A DNA stretch of 64,000 nucleotides from Pseudomonas sp. HR96. GTDB taxonomy: Bacteria; Pseudomonadota; Gammaproteobacteria; Pseudomonadales; Pseudomonadaceae. The stretch's first letter is position 1. Each line of letters begins with the position of its first letter. Both the position numbers and the translations under genes were made by a program. The notes under the pieces are model-generated. The model was not told the origin of the DNA. It did not search any database and saw nothing but the letters and a program-made list of their open reading frames with translations. Where the stretch lies: positions 2,525,001 through 2,589,000 of the forward strand of contig NZ_CP139141.1 in assembly GCF_034059295.1 (NCBI RefSeq). The letters run 5' to 3'. Shown here piece after piece: positions 1-9,334 of the stretch.

Positions 1-1
1 T

Positions 2-3000
2 ATCCTCAACAGCGGCACCATCAGCGGCCAGGACCTGGGGCTGCACCTGTTCAGCAGCAGCCTCAAGGGCTCCATCGTCAACGACGGGGTCATCACCGCC
101 AACACGGCCTTCAGCGGCACCACCGGCACCGCGCTGCGCCTGACCGGTGACGTGGTCGGCGGCAGCGTGGTCAACAACGGCCTGCTGGGCGGCTGGAACA
201 CCGGCCTGCAACTGGACCGCAACCTGATCAAGGGCGACGTGATCAACACCGGCACCATCTTCGGCAACCTGAATGCCGGCGTGCTGCTGACCTACACCGA
301 CGTCGATGGCGACCTGCACAACAGCGCCAGCGTCATCGGCGGCCTGCAGGACGGCATCCGCCTGGAAAACAGCAGCCTGAGCGGGGGCAGCCTGATCAAC
401 GATGGCTTCGTCGGCGGCTGGCGCGGCATCGTGCTGCAGAGCGCCAGTGTCGCCAAGGACCTGGTCAACACCGCGCGGGTGCAGGTGTCCACTGCCGCCA
501 TCGAACTGGATGGCAGCCGCGTGGGCGGTGCACTGATCAACAGCGGTTCGCTGTCGGGGCATTCGCTGGGCGTGCTGTACGTCAACGACCATTCGAGTGT
601 CGGCAACGGCATCACCAACAGCGGCAGCATCAGCAACGCGGCTGGCGGAGCGGCGATTCTGCTACAGGATTCACAGGTGCTGGACGGCGGCATCGTCAAC
701 ACTGGTAGCGCGAGCGGCTCTGGCGGCGGCTTGCTGGTGCAGGGCAGCACCGTCATCGGCGGCATCGCCAACGCCGGCACGATCGACGGCGGCAACGCCT
801 CGGTCAACGGCAACGACGGCCTGCGCCTGAACGCCAGCACGCTGATCGGCGACTTGAGCAACGTCGACGGCGGCACCATCAGCGGCCGCACCGCCATTGC
901 CATCGGCAACAGCACCCTGGCCGGCGATCTGTACAACGCCGGGACCATCACCAGCCCGACGCTGGGCGTGCACCTGTACAGCAGCAGCCTGCTCGGCTCG
1001 ATCGTCAACTCTGGGCAGATCACGGCGAACCCGGATCTGGTAGGGCAGACCGGTACCGGGATGCTCCTGAGCGCCAGCGTCATCGGCGGCTCGATCCGCA
1101 ACAACGGTTCGATCTTCGGCTGGAACACCGGCCTTGAGGTCGACAACAGCCAGGTCACCGGCAGCCTGATCAACAGCGGCTCGCTCTTCGGCGATTTCAA
1201 TGCCGGGCTTGCGGTGACCAACAGCACCATCGCCGGCGACCTGCAAAACAGCGGCCGGATCAACGGCGGGCTGATGGACATGATCCGCCTTCAGGGCAGC
1301 ACCGTGGGTGGCAGCCTGATCAACACCGGTTACCTGACCGGCGCCGGCCGCGGCATGGCGCTGCTCGATTCCTCGGTCGGCCAGGACGTGGTCAACAGCG
1401 GCAGCATGGCGCTGGGCACCTATGGCATCCAGATCGACCACAGCCAGGTCGGCGGCACCGTCAGCAACTCGGGGTCCATCTCCGGGCATTCCACGGCCAT
1501 CCTTTACGTCAGCAACGGCTCGACAATCGGCAACGGTATCGTCAACAGCGGCTCGCTGGTCAACTCATCCGGCGGCGCGGCGATTGCCGTGCAGGACTCG
1601 CAGATACTCGCCGGTGGCATCAACAACAGCGGCAATGCCTTGGGCGTGCGCGGCGGGCTGGTGGTCAATGGCAGCACCCTGGCCGGTGGCATCAGCAACA
1701 GCGGCCTGATCAGCGGCGACTACAACGGCGCTGGCGGCACCGGCGGCAACATGAATGTCGGCACCGGCGCCATCGAGCTGAACAACAGCACCCTGAGCGG
1801 CGGTTTCTCCAACAGCGGCACGGTGCAGAGCGCCGACGCGCTGATCCGTGGCAACAATGGCCTGTCTGTGAGCCAGAGCGTGATCAATGGCACGCTGGTC
1901 AACAGCGGCAGCATCACCGGCCATGACGGCATCAGCCTCGACCATTCGACCGTCAATGGCGACCTGGTCAACAGCGGCCTGCTCAGTGGCTACATCGCGC
2001 CGATCAACCTCAATGCCAGCGTGATCAACGGCAGCCTGGTCAATAGCGGCAATACCTTCGGCCTGACCTCGTTCTGGCTGCAAGGCAGCACCATCAGCGG
2101 CTCGGTGCAGAACAGCGCCAGCATGAGCGGCGGATTCCAGGGGCTGGTGGTGCGCGACACGGTGATCGGCGGCGACCTGATCAACTCCGGGGCGATTGGC
2201 GCGCACCTGGACGAGAACGAGATCAGCAACAGCTCGCTGCACGCCATCGTCAACTCCGGCAGCCTGTATGGCTACGACAATGGCTTGTCGATCCAGGGCA
2301 GCCAGGTCAGCGGCGGCATCGTCAACTCCGGGACCATTTCGGGGAGCGGGGTGGGCGTCAACATCGGCAACAGCACAGTCGCCAGCTTCGTCAACAGCGG
2401 CACCCTGAGCGGCTTCAACTACGCCCTGTTGGCCGACGCCAGCCTGCAGCAGCTGACCATCACCGGCGCCAACACCGCGGTGTTCTCCGGCGCGGTTCAG
2501 GCCCCTGAAACCCACGTGAGCATCGCCGAAGGCGCCGCCTACACCATGAACGCCGGCAACCTGTTCACCGTCGCCGACTTCACCAACTACGGCACCCTGA
2601 CCCTGGCCTCCAACGCCACCGGCACCATCGCCGGCAACTACATCCAGGACGCCAACGGCACCTTGAGCACCCAGGCGGTCAACGCCACCACCTTCGGCAA
2701 GCTCAACGTCACCGGCACCGCCACCCTGCCGGACCAGGCCAAATTCAATGTCGACGTGGTCGACAGCGGCCAGTCGTTCAACGGCGCCACCCTGAACAAC
2801 GTGCTCAGCGCCGGCACCCTGAACTCCAACGGCACCTACGCGGTGACCAGCAATTCGGCGCTGTACAACTTCAGCGGCGTCAAGGACGGCAACAGCGTCG
2901 ACCTGGTCGCCTCGCCCAAATCCACCAGCGCCGTGACCCAGGCCCTGCAGAGCAGCGGCGCCAGCACCAACCTCAGCGCCGCCCGCGTGCTCGACAGCGC

Positions 3001-4051
3001 CATCGCCAGCAACAGCAGCCTGACGCCGTTCTTCGTCGGCGCCACCAGCGGCGCCGGCGTCGCCAGCGCGGTCTCGCAGACCCTGCCGTCCAACGCCGTG
3101 GCCGCCAGCCAGGTCAGCCAGTCGACGCTGTCGACCATCACCGACGTGATCCAGTCGCGCATCGACGCCAACACAGGTCTGGCCTCCGGTGACGGGTTCT
3201 ACGGCGACAAGAACCTGTGGATGAAGCCGTTCGGCTCGTGGATCAACCAGAGCCAGCACGGCAACACCCCGGGCTACGACGCTTCGGTGTACGGCATGGC
3301 GTTCGGCGTGGACGCACCGGTCAACGAGCTGACTCGCCTGGGCGTGTCGTTCTCCTACGCCAACGCCGACACCAACAGCAAGGCCGACGTCGCCGCGCAG
3401 AGCGCCAAGGTCGACCTGTACCAGCTGATGGGCTACGGCAGCTACACCCTGGCGCCGGACACCGAGCTGAGCTTCCACGCAGGCGTGGGCCAGAACCGCA
3501 ACGACGGCGAGCGCAACATCAGCCTCAACGGCGTCGGCGGCAAGGCCAAGGCCGACTACGACAGCCGCAGCTTCACCGCAGGCGTGGCCCTGGCCAAGGC
3601 CTTCGACCTGAACCCGACCACGCGCTTCATCCCGTCGGTGCGCGCCGACTACACCTGGATGAAGGACGACAGCTACCACGAGAAAGGCAATGCGGCGCTG
3701 CAACCGCTGCTGCTGGACGTCGACAAGCACCAGACCGACCAGCTGATTCTTGGCGTCGACGGCAAGCTCAGCCACGAAATCGTCCCGGGCACGCAAGTGA
3801 CCGGCAACCTCGGGGTGGGCTACGACGTGATCCACGACGACTCGATGCTGACCTCGGCCTATGCCGGCGCGCCCGGGCAGACCTTCAACACCGTGGGGCA
3901 GAGCTCCAGCCCGTGGCTGGCGCGCGGTGGTGTCGGCCTGACGACCAAGATTGCCGCCAATGGCACGGAGCTGTCGGTGAACTACGACGCCGAAGCGCGC
4001 ACCGACTTCACCAACCAGACGGTGTCGTTGAAGTTGAAGATGCCGTTCTGA
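2..4051 (+). CDS. Giant autotransporter adhesin, 5'-truncated by window edge
   Basis: Type V secretion protein. The reading frame is open from base 2, so the signal peptide and the start of the passenger lie outside the window. The first ~830 visible codons are degenerate ~20-30 residue repeats rich in Asn, Ser and Gly (variants of 'NSGSISG' followed by 'S-T-V-x-G'), as expected for a beta-helical passenger. A non-repetitive stalk follows, then a C-terminal beta-barrel of ~270 residues starting near 'LWMKPFGSW' and ending in 'LKLKMPF'. The terminal Phe is the usual signal for outer-membrane barrel insertion. From base ~2513 to the stop the DNA is nearly identical to the inverted gene at 20386-26499. 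The protein probably acts as a surface adhesin or biofilm factor (family inference). No ligand can be read from the sequence. Confidence 0.93.
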   Translation: MLNSGTISGQDLGLHLFSSSLKGSIVNDGVITANTAFSGTTGTALRLTGDVVGGSVVNNGLLGGWNTGLQLDRNLIKGDVINTGTIFGNLNAGVLLTYTDVDGDLHNSASVIGGLQDGIRLENSSLSGGSLINDGFVGGWRGIVLQSASVAKDLVNTARVQVSTAAIELDGSRVGGALINSGSLSGHSLGVLYVNDHSSVGNGITNSGSISNAAGGAAILLQDSQVLDGGIVNTGSASGSGGGLLVQGSTVIGGIANAGTIDGGNASVNGNDGLRLNASTLIGDLSNVDGGTISGRTAIAIGNSTLAGDLYNAGTITSPTLGVHLYSSSLLGSIVNSGQITANPDLVGQTGTGMLLSASVIGGSIRNNGSIFGWNTGLEVDNSQVTGSLINSGSLFGDFNAGLAVTNSTIAGDLQNSGRINGGLMDMIRLQGSTVGGSLINTGYLTGAGRGMALLDSSVGQDVVNSGSMALGTYGIQIDHSQVGGTVSNSGSISGHSTAILYVSNGSTIGNGIVNSGSLVNSSGGAAIAVQDSQILAGGINNSGNALGVRGGLVVNGSTLAGGISNSGLISGDYNGAGGTGGNMNVGTGAIELNNSTLSGGFSNSGTVQSADALIRGNNGLSVSQSVINGTLVNSGSITGHDGISLDHSTVNGDLVNSGLLSGYIAPINLNASVINGSLVNSGNTFGLTSFWLQGSTISGSVQNSASMSGGFQGLVVRDTVIGGDLINSGAIGAHLDENEISNSSLHAIVNSGSLYGYDNGLSIQGSQVSGGIVNSGTISGSGVGVNIGNSTVASFVNSGTLSGFNYALLADASLQQLTITGANTAVFSGAVQAPETHVSIAEGAAYTMNAGNLFTVADFTNYGTLTLASNATGTIAGNYIQDANGTLSTQAVNATTFGKLNVTGTATLPDQAKFNVDVVDSGQSFNGATLNNVLSAGTLNSNGTYAVTSNSALYNFSGVKDGNSVDLVASPKSTSAVTQALQSSGASTNLSAARVLDSAIASNSSLTPFFVGATSGAGVASAVSQTLPSNAVAASQVSQSTLSTITDVIQSRIDANTGLASGDGFYGDKNLWMKPFGSWINQSQHGNTPGYDASVYGMAFGVDAPVNELTRLGVSFSYANADTNSKADVAAQSAKVDLYQLMGYGSYTLAPDTELSFHAGVGQNRNDGERNISLNGVGGKAKADYDSRSFTAGVALAKAFDLNPTTRFIPSVRADYTWMKDDSYHEKGNAALQPLLLDVDKHQTDQLILGVDGKLSHEIVPGTQVTGNLGVGYDVIHDDSMLTSAYAGAPGQTFNTVGQSSSPWLARGGVGLTTKIAANGTELSVNYDAEARTDFTNQTVSLKLKMPF

Positions 4052-4134
4052 TGCTTCGCGGCCAGGCCGGATGTGGTTGACTCGGCGCAGGAGCAGCCAC
4101 CGGTGGGAGGGGGCAAAGCCCTCGAGCTTTTGCT
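2513..4134 (+). repeat. Long inverted repeat, left copy (autotransporter stalk, barrel and 3' flank)
   Basis: About 1.62 kb that reappears in reverse complement at 20303-21925. The match starts at 'cacgtgag', runs through the barrel, passes the stop codon and continues ~80 bases into the intergenic DNA, including 'gtgggagggggcaaagcc'. Only one amino-acid difference (Val/Ile) was seen between the two translated copies over ~510 residues. Identity reaching past the stop codon points to recent duplication or continuing gene conversion, not only to protein-level constraint. Confidence 0.9.
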
Positions 4135-4193
4135 CTCGACCCTTGTTCGCACTGAGGCTTGGACTTGCAGATGCAACCCCCCGGTCACACGCG

Positions 4194-5576
4194 CTACTTG
4201 CCCCGCACAGGAGGTGCCGGTACCTGCATCTTCGGCAGCACCGGCGACCAGGGCGTCGAGGCCGGGCCCTGCAGGCTGGCCGCGCTCCAGCCAAGACTCA
4301 TCCCCAGCACCGCCAGGGTGCCGACGGCCGCCACGACCATGAAGACCCGCTCGGCCCTTGCGCAGGGCTGCGCCACCATCTGCTGGTAGTCCGCCTCGGT
4401 CAGGAAGCGGTACAGCCGGGTCTGCCAATCACTGCGCAGCCGCCGTTGCTGGAATATATGGGCCGCGGCAGGGCCGGCAACCAACGCGTAGCAGATGCAG
4501 ATAATTGTCATGACCAGGCCCACCAGCCAAGGCTGGATGGGTAGATTCAGCTGCGCTGCCGCAAATCCGGTACCCAGGGTCAGAGCGGTGGTAATCGCCA
4601 GGGCCGTCTGCCGCGTCGCTTCTGTCGCTCTGGCGGTCTCCTCGCCAACGGCCTTGCGCAGGTCGCTCAACAGCTTCAGCGTATCGCGCGAGACCTGCGA
4701 CAAGGACAGCTGATAGGCGATGCGAGCATTGTCCAACGCGCTCTCCATGTGCTGGCCAAGGTAGCGGCATGCAAGATCTTCGTCCTGGCCAGACTGGGCA
4801 ATAGCCACCGCCAGCAGCCCGTGCCTGAGACTCGACTCGGGCGGATTTTCGTAGACCCAGGTCGCCGCCTCCTGCAAGCCTTGCAGGCCCGGGGCGGGTC
4901 CCGACAAGGTTTCCAGGCCAATGCGGGTCAGTTTCAGGCGCGGTGGCCCGTGGAAGATCAGGCCGTGGTCATGGCCATCGATCTCATTGGCAAGGCTGCT
5001 GGCCAGGGCGTCGAAGGCATGAAACGACCAGATCCGGTGTGAGGGGTCACTTGGCTGCGTCGCCGCATCCGGGCTCAAGAGCCACGGCCGGATGTCAGCA
5101 GGCACCCTGCGCTCCAGGCGTGTTTCCTTGACCAGCCGACGGGGTGACACCAGCGCCTGGCTGGCCGGGCAGGGCGCTACCGAAGCCCAGTCCGTTAAGA
5201 GCCGCCCCCGGGTACAGAGGGGAGTGCGCAAGCCAGCCACACGCCAGGTGCCCGCGCCATGCCCGCGTGTCAGCCATTGATGCAAGCCGGCGCCGGTCAG
5301 GATGAACAAGACACCCGGCGCAGCCAGGGGTTTGCTCAGGTCCAGGCGAAACGGCGCAAAGTCTTCGGTGATGTCCTCTGGCTGGACCGGATTGTGCTCG
5401 CTGTCGAACACGGCATGCTGCCAACCCAGCTGTTGACTCAGGCGCATGACGCCAAGGACGTCGGCTGCGGCCATGAGCGAAACCGTGACCAGCTGCTCAC
5501 TCTCGGTGACCAGGGCAGCATTGCGCTGCGCAAGGCCGTCGAGCCACTCAGCGAGCTCGATCGGCGACAATGTCAT
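4194..5576 (-). CDS. Membrane protein of unknown function paired with NdpA-like gene
   Basis: 460 residues; not recognised as a named family. Residues 1-300 look soluble. Residues ~290-325 are helical and charged. Three hydrophobic segments follow at about 325-342, 348-370 and 410-430, with a basic stretch (QQRRLRSDWQTRLYRFL) between the last two. The C-terminus is a Pro-rich tail. The ATG at 5576 lies inside the 3' end of the upstream gene (29-base overlap), so the two are very likely translationally coupled and act together. The architecture, a soluble N-terminal part plus a C-terminal membrane anchor, would suit a membrane effector controlled by its partner, but that is inference. It ends ~60 bases from the left inverted repeat. 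Confidence 0.75.
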   Translation of the reverse strand: MTLSPIELAEWLDGLAQRNAALVTESEQLVTVSLMAAADVLGVMRLSQQLGWQHAVFDSEHNPVQPEDITEDFAPFRLDLSKPLAAPGVLFILTGAGLHQWLTRGHGAGTWRVAGLRTPLCTRGRLLTDWASVAPCPASQALVSPRRLVKETRLERRVPADIRPWLLSPDAATQPSDPSHRIWSFHAFDALASSLANEIDGHDHGLIFHGPPRLKLTRIGLETLSGPAPGLQGLQEAATWVYENPPESSLRHGLLAVAIAQSGQDEDLACRYLGQHMESALDNARIAYQLSLSQVSRDTLKLLSDLRKAVGEETARATEATRQTALAITTALTLGTGFAAAQLNLPIQPWLVGLVMTIICICYALVAGPAAAHIFQQRRLRSDWQTRLYRFLTEADYQQMVAQPCARAERVFMVVAAVGTLAVLGMSLGWSAASLQGPASTPWSPVLPKMQVPAPPVRGK

Positions 5577-6585
5577 CGTCGGTCACTTTGCAGGTGTCAA
5601 TGATGATCTGCTCGCCGCCGGCTACCGTGACGCGCTTGACCAGCGCGGCCTTGCCGTCCGGGAAGAATACGCTCACCCCCTCGGCCGTACGCAGGCGTCT
5701 TGTCGCAGGTCGCGCCAACACCTGGCGGTCGGGCACGAAGCTCAGGTTGTCGAGCTTCTGTTTCTTGATCCTGCGCTTGGTGGCGTTCTCCAGGCGCTTG
5801 CGCAGTTTGTCATCCTGCGGGTTGCCGGCGGCGAAGATCACCGCCTCGACCAACGCCTTCTGATTGATGAAGGTGCGGGTGGCCAGCAGATCCTTGGCCT
5901 GCGCCAGCGCCCTGGGCAGGCCACCCTTGGGCAGGTCGGCCTTGCACGAGGCCAGGGCCGTCTTGACCACATCGAGCGCGCGCGCACTCAGCTCTTCGTT
6001 GGAGCGACAGCGCGTCACGGCGAGAAAACGCGCGAAGTACTCGGTGATTTCCGGCGGATGCTTCATTCGATCGCGAGCGGCCACCGCCCCATCGGCGACC
6101 CCATTGACCACTCGGATCAAGGCGCTTTTCTGCACGGCCCGCTTGTCGTCGACGAAGGCATTGACGATTCGGCGCAACATGCCATCGGGATCCTGACTGT
6201 CCTGTTCCAGCGCCTCGCGGTAGTCGTACTTGATCAGGCTGTAGATCGAGGTATCCGGGTCCAGGGTGCGCAGCTCGAACAGGAACAACGCGCCGTCGGC
6301 GCTGCCCGCCACGTGCTGGCGAGCGAAGCTGGCCGCCAGACTCTGAGCGCCGGGCTCGAAGGCTACCCGTCGGCTGGCGATGCCCTCCAGTTGGCGCTGG
6401 GTGGCCGAGTTGTCATCGAAGGCCCACACCGGGTCCACCGCCGTTTCCACGATCTTGTCGATGAAAAAACGCTCATGCTCGACCTTGCGCGCCCTGGCGG
6501 CCTGGAAAGGCTCGGGCCCCACCACATGCAGAATCATGTTGCTGATGCGCAAGGATGCTTTTTCCTTGTCGGTGAAAAATCCCAC
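5548..6585 (-). CDS. Nucleoid-associated protein, NdpA/YejK-like (NA37)
   Basis: 345 residues, close to the ~335 of the NdpA/YejK family. The start is 'MGFFTDKEKASLRISNMILH' and the body has the family-like 'FFIDKIVETAVDPVWAF' and 'DPDTSIYSLIKYDYREALEQ'. Family members bind DNA or nucleoid and many sit in accessory loci. The start is GTG at 6585, preceded by GAGGAG at a spacing of ~7. The gene overlaps the next gene, encoding a membrane protein, by 29 bases. Core-genome ndpA normally stands alone, so this pair is probably an accessory copy. The family call rests on my recognition of these motifs and would need a profile search to be certain. A role in conflict or defence is inference only. 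Confidence 0.7.
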   Translation of the reverse strand: MGFFTDKEKASLRISNMILHVVGPEPFQAARARKVEHERFFIDKIVETAVDPVWAFDDNSATQRQLEGIASRRVAFEPGAQSLAASFARQHVAGSADGALFLFELRTLDPDTSIYSLIKYDYREALEQDSQDPDGMLRRIVNAFVDDKRAVQKSALIRVVNGVADGAVAARDRMKHPPEITEYFARFLAVTRCRSNEELSARALDVVKTALASCKADLPKGGLPRALAQAKDLLATRTFINQKALVEAVIFAAGNPQDDKLRKRLENATKRRIKKQKLDNLSFVPDRQVLARPATRRLRTAEGVSVFFPDGKAALVKRVTVAGGEQIIIDTCKVTDDDIVADRAR

Positions 6586-6807
6586 TGCTCGCTCCTCATG
6601 ACAGCTGCCCTAGTGCGGGGCGTCACTGCCAAGTCCATGAATGGGGCCACTTGGGCCTGCAGTCCTATGGTCGGGGCTTTGGGGGGCTGCGTAACAGGGA
6701 ACTTTTCCGAAAGACAGCTGGGAAAATTCCTACAAATCGGCGTCGGGAGGAAGGGGCTGGTGGGCGGTGTGTGGTACCTGGCCTGTCGGCCACCGTATCA
6801 GGGGAGA

Positions 6808-6860
6808 TGGTCAGCTGCTTGGCGTTGAGCATCAGCTAGCCGGGCAGTGAGCTGTCAGTG
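6808..6860 (-). pseudogene. Remnant of a HIT-like gene
   Basis: Read on the minus strand this gives TDSSLPG*LMLNAKQLT. It aligns without gaps to 'IDSTLPGYLMLSAEQMT' in the intact HIT-like protein at 16004-16501, with an in-frame stop where the intact gene has Tyr. The orientation is the same as the intact gene. Nothing else of the gene is recognisable around it, so it is a short decayed fragment. Confidence 0.6.
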
Positions 6861-7013
6861 CCCAAAGCTTCCAGCTTTTGTTGTCGTCAGTTGGATGTCC
6901 GTAGTGTCCGGAGTGTCGCGTGGTCTTCCGGTGTCTCGCGGTAGAATGCAAGGGCCGGATGCTGGCGAAAGTCTGCTCTTGGCCGAAAGCGGACGGCCGT
7001 CATAGGCGGCTCC

Positions 7014-7028
7014 TGACCCAAAGCAGAC
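7014..7028 (+). repeat. Imperfect copy of 'cgacccaaagcggac' element
   Basis: 'tgacccaaagcagac' differs in two bases from the 15-mer found exactly at 11184-11198 and, inverted, at 15957-15971. A further related string, 'ggccgaaagcggac', lies at ~6981-6994. The copies sit between gene modules. Confidence 0.5.
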
Positions 7029-7395
7029 TCTGAGCGGGATCTTGGTTACAACCTGAAGTTAGGAGCGCCGCTTGCTGATCGGCGCCCACCATGACGCTCG
7101 TGCGCTGGGCGCGATTGAATCCGTCTCTTTCATCTCCCCCATCAAGCCTCGGGCGATGAATCGGAGTGGGGCCTATATGGACACCGCTCGCGGCTACCCA
7201 CGTCGCGAGCCGGCAAGATCGAGCAGCGGAAGCTGCATCTCGATGGCTCAATGCCTAAGCAGTGCAACAAGTATTCAATGGTCGTGTAGATCATTGCTGC
7301 ATTTGGTGCAGCTATACGATGCAATTAGTCTATCTTGTATGCGTAGGAATGAGTTTCCATACTGATCGTGATTTCTGACCAAGTGGAGCAAAGCC

Positions 7396-8370
7396 GTGGC
7401 CCAAGCAATCCGTTTTGATCACCATGGGGAACCGTCCGTTCTATCCATTGAACCAGTGACTGTGCGGGCTCCGGGAGCTAATGAAGCTCTCATCAAACAT
7501 GAGGCCATTGGAGTCAATTACCTCGATGTGACACAACGCAGTGGTGCTGTGAAGGTGCCCCTTCCTTCTGGCCTAGGCCTTGAAGGCGCAGGCACTGTTG
7601 TGTCGGTAGGTTCGGGTGTTACGAATGTTCGGCCAGGTGACCGGGTGGCCTATGCGACTGGCCCGCTAGGCGGCTATGCAACGGAACGGCTTTATCCAGC
7701 TGAACGACTGGTCAAGGTTCCCGACGGAATAACCTTTGCGGAGGCCGCCGCTGTGCTGTTCAAGGGTATTACGGCTCAGTACCTGCTCAAATCAACATAT
7801 CCTGTGGGCGCAAGCACGACAGTGCTGCTGTATGGCATAGCTGGAGGCCTTGGCCAAATCATGGGGCAATGGGCCAAGCACCTGGGGGCTTTCGTCATTG
7901 GCGTCGTCTCCAAGCCAGAAAGCATTGAGCGTGCTCGATCTGTGGGATGTGATGAGGTGCTGGTGTTCGATCCCCAGACGCTTGCGTCAGATGTTGCAAA
8001 AATTACCCAAGGACGCAAGGTCGACGTCGTTTACGATCCTATTGGCAGAATCTCTTTCGAGGCTTCTCTGGACAGTCTTAGGCCTCGCGGGTTGATGGTG
8101 TCGTTTGGGGCATCATCGGGTGCGCCATCTGCAGTGGAAATTTCGACCCTTAACACCAAGGGGTCTCTGTTTCTAACGCGTCCCTCTATTGTTGCGCACA
8201 CCGCTTCCACAGCTGAATACCAAGATCGCGCCGCTGATGTATTTGCAGCGGTCGAGGCAGGTATCATCACACCCCGCATCTGGAACACCTATTCACTTGC
8301 CGACGCTGTGGCGGCACACGAAGCGCTCGAAACGGGAAAATCAGTAGGGGCGATTGTGCTAACGCCATGA
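7396..8370 (+). CDS. NADPH:quinone oxidoreductase (zinc-free MDR family)
   Basis: 324 residues, the usual length of QOR-type medium-chain reductases. The N-terminal GroES-like part carries 'GVNYLDVTQRSG', 'LGLEGAGTVVSVGSGV' and 'GDRVAY'. The Rossmann part carries 'VLLYGIAGGLGQIMGQWAK' and 'VSKPESIERARSVGCDEV'. The Cys/His set for structural zinc is absent, as in QOR. It reduces quinones or alpha,beta-unsaturated carbonyls with NADPH in the cytosol (family knowledge). The next gene, a LysR regulator, starts in its stop codon (ATGA overlap), so the two form one unit. GC and codon use are visibly lower than in the flanking genes, which suggests acquisition. Confidence 0.9.
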   Translation: MAQAIRFDHHGEPSVLSIEPVTVRAPGANEALIKHEAIGVNYLDVTQRSGAVKVPLPSGLGLEGAGTVVSVGSGVTNVRPGDRVAYATGPLGGYATERLYPAERLVKVPDGITFAEAAAVLFKGITAQYLLKSTYPVGASTTVLLYGIAGGLGQIMGQWAKHLGAFVIGVVSKPESIERARSVGCDEVLVFDPQTLASDVAKITQGRKVDVVYDPIGRISFEASLDSLRPRGLMVSFGASSGAPSAVEISTLNTKGSLFLTRPSIVAHTASTAEYQDRAADVFAAVEAGIITPRIWNTYSLADAVAAHEALETGKSVGAIVLTP

Positions 8371-9302
8371 GCTTTGACGCCCTTGATAGTCAGCATAGTG
8401 ATGAGATAGCAGCCTTTCTTGCGGTGGCTGGCCAAGGCTCTTTCGTGGCCGCTGGGAAATTGCTACAACGTCATCCGACGATAATCTCCAAGCGCCTGGC
8501 CGCGATGGAAAAGCGGCTGGGTGTTCGCCTCATGGAACGTTCTACTCGCCAAGTCCGCATTACAGAAGTGGGTGCAAAGCTTGAGCAGCGGTTGAGGTCT
8601 GCGCTTGGACTGATTGCTGACGCTGAGCAGGAAGCCACTTCTGGTGCGACGGAAGTCCGTGGGTTATTGCGATTGACGTTACCGGCCGCTATGGGCAGGT
8701 TGTGGCTGGGTCCAATGCTGCCAGATTTCCTACGCTCACATCCCGGTGTCTCAATCGTCGCGGATTACAGTGAGCACGTGGTCGATATCATTGAACAAGG
8801 TTACGACATCGCCGTACGTATAGGTGAGCTTGAGGACAGCAGACTGATCGCGACTAAGCTTTGTGATCACCATCGTATCTTGTGCGCTTCCCCTGCGTAT
8901 CTCGACAAGTTCGGTTTACCTCACGCACCGAGAGACCTCGCCAGTCATAACTGCCTTCGCTTCAGCGGCCTTGCATCCTTTCCTGAATGGAGATTGCACC
9001 AAGCAGACCGTCAGGAAACTGTGATGACCCGGGGGTCGTTGACCTCGAACGACAGTGAGACTCTCTTGGCGGCCGCTTTAGCAGGGCATGGAATTCTAGG
9101 CGCTGGCGAGTGGCTAATGAGCCGTCAAATTGCCTCTGGGGATCTTGTCCGCGTGCTGCCCGAATGGCGGCTCGATCCTGTGGGTGGGGTTTACCTGGTG
9201 AGGCCGTCGTCGAAATTTTCTTCCGCCACGGTGCTTGCGTTCAAAGGCTGGATTGAATCTAAATTTTCAAGCGCGCCGCCCTGGGTAATAACCCCACGGT
9301 AA
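8367..9302 (+). CDS. LysR-family transcriptional regulator
   Basis: 311 residues. The N-terminal winged helix is seen in 'AAFLAVAGQGSFVAAGKLLQRHPTIISKRLAAMEKRLGVRL', followed by 'TEVGAKLEQRL'. The effector-binding domain has 'GLLRLTLPAAMGRLWLGPML' and 'GYDIAVRIGELEDSRLIATK', of the type common in CrgA/YafC-like regulators. It overlaps the quinone reductase stop by four bases and is read with it. It therefore probably controls the reductase, the following permease, or the electrophile genes nearby. The inducer is unknown. Confidence 0.92.
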   Translation: MSFDALDSQHSDEIAAFLAVAGQGSFVAAGKLLQRHPTIISKRLAAMEKRLGVRLMERSTRQVRITEVGAKLEQRLRSALGLIADAEQEATSGATEVRGLLRLTLPAAMGRLWLGPMLPDFLRSHPGVSIVADYSEHVVDIIEQGYDIAVRIGELEDSRLIATKLCDHHRILCASPAYLDKFGLPHAPRDLASHNCLRFSGLASFPEWRLHQADRQETVMTRGSLTSNDSETLLAAALAGHGILGAGEWLMSRQIASGDLVRVLPEWRLDPVGGVYLVRPSSKFSSATVLAFKGWIESKFSSAPPWVITPR

Positions 9303-9334
9303 TCACGCTTCAGCCAAGTTCAAGAGGAGGCACC

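Larger units (their letters stand above)
6586..7395. other. Long intergenic region with decayed sequence and likely promoters
   Basis: About 810 bases without an intact gene. It holds a remnant of a HIT-like gene (6808-6860), two imperfect copies of the 'cgacccaaagcggac' element (around 6970-6995 and 7014-7028), and an AT-rich stretch at 7260-7395. That stretch, containing 'gcagctatacgatgcaatt', is the likely promoter and LysR-operator area for the quinone reductase gene. The promoter of the minus-strand gene pair must lie just right of 6585. Confidence 0.5.
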
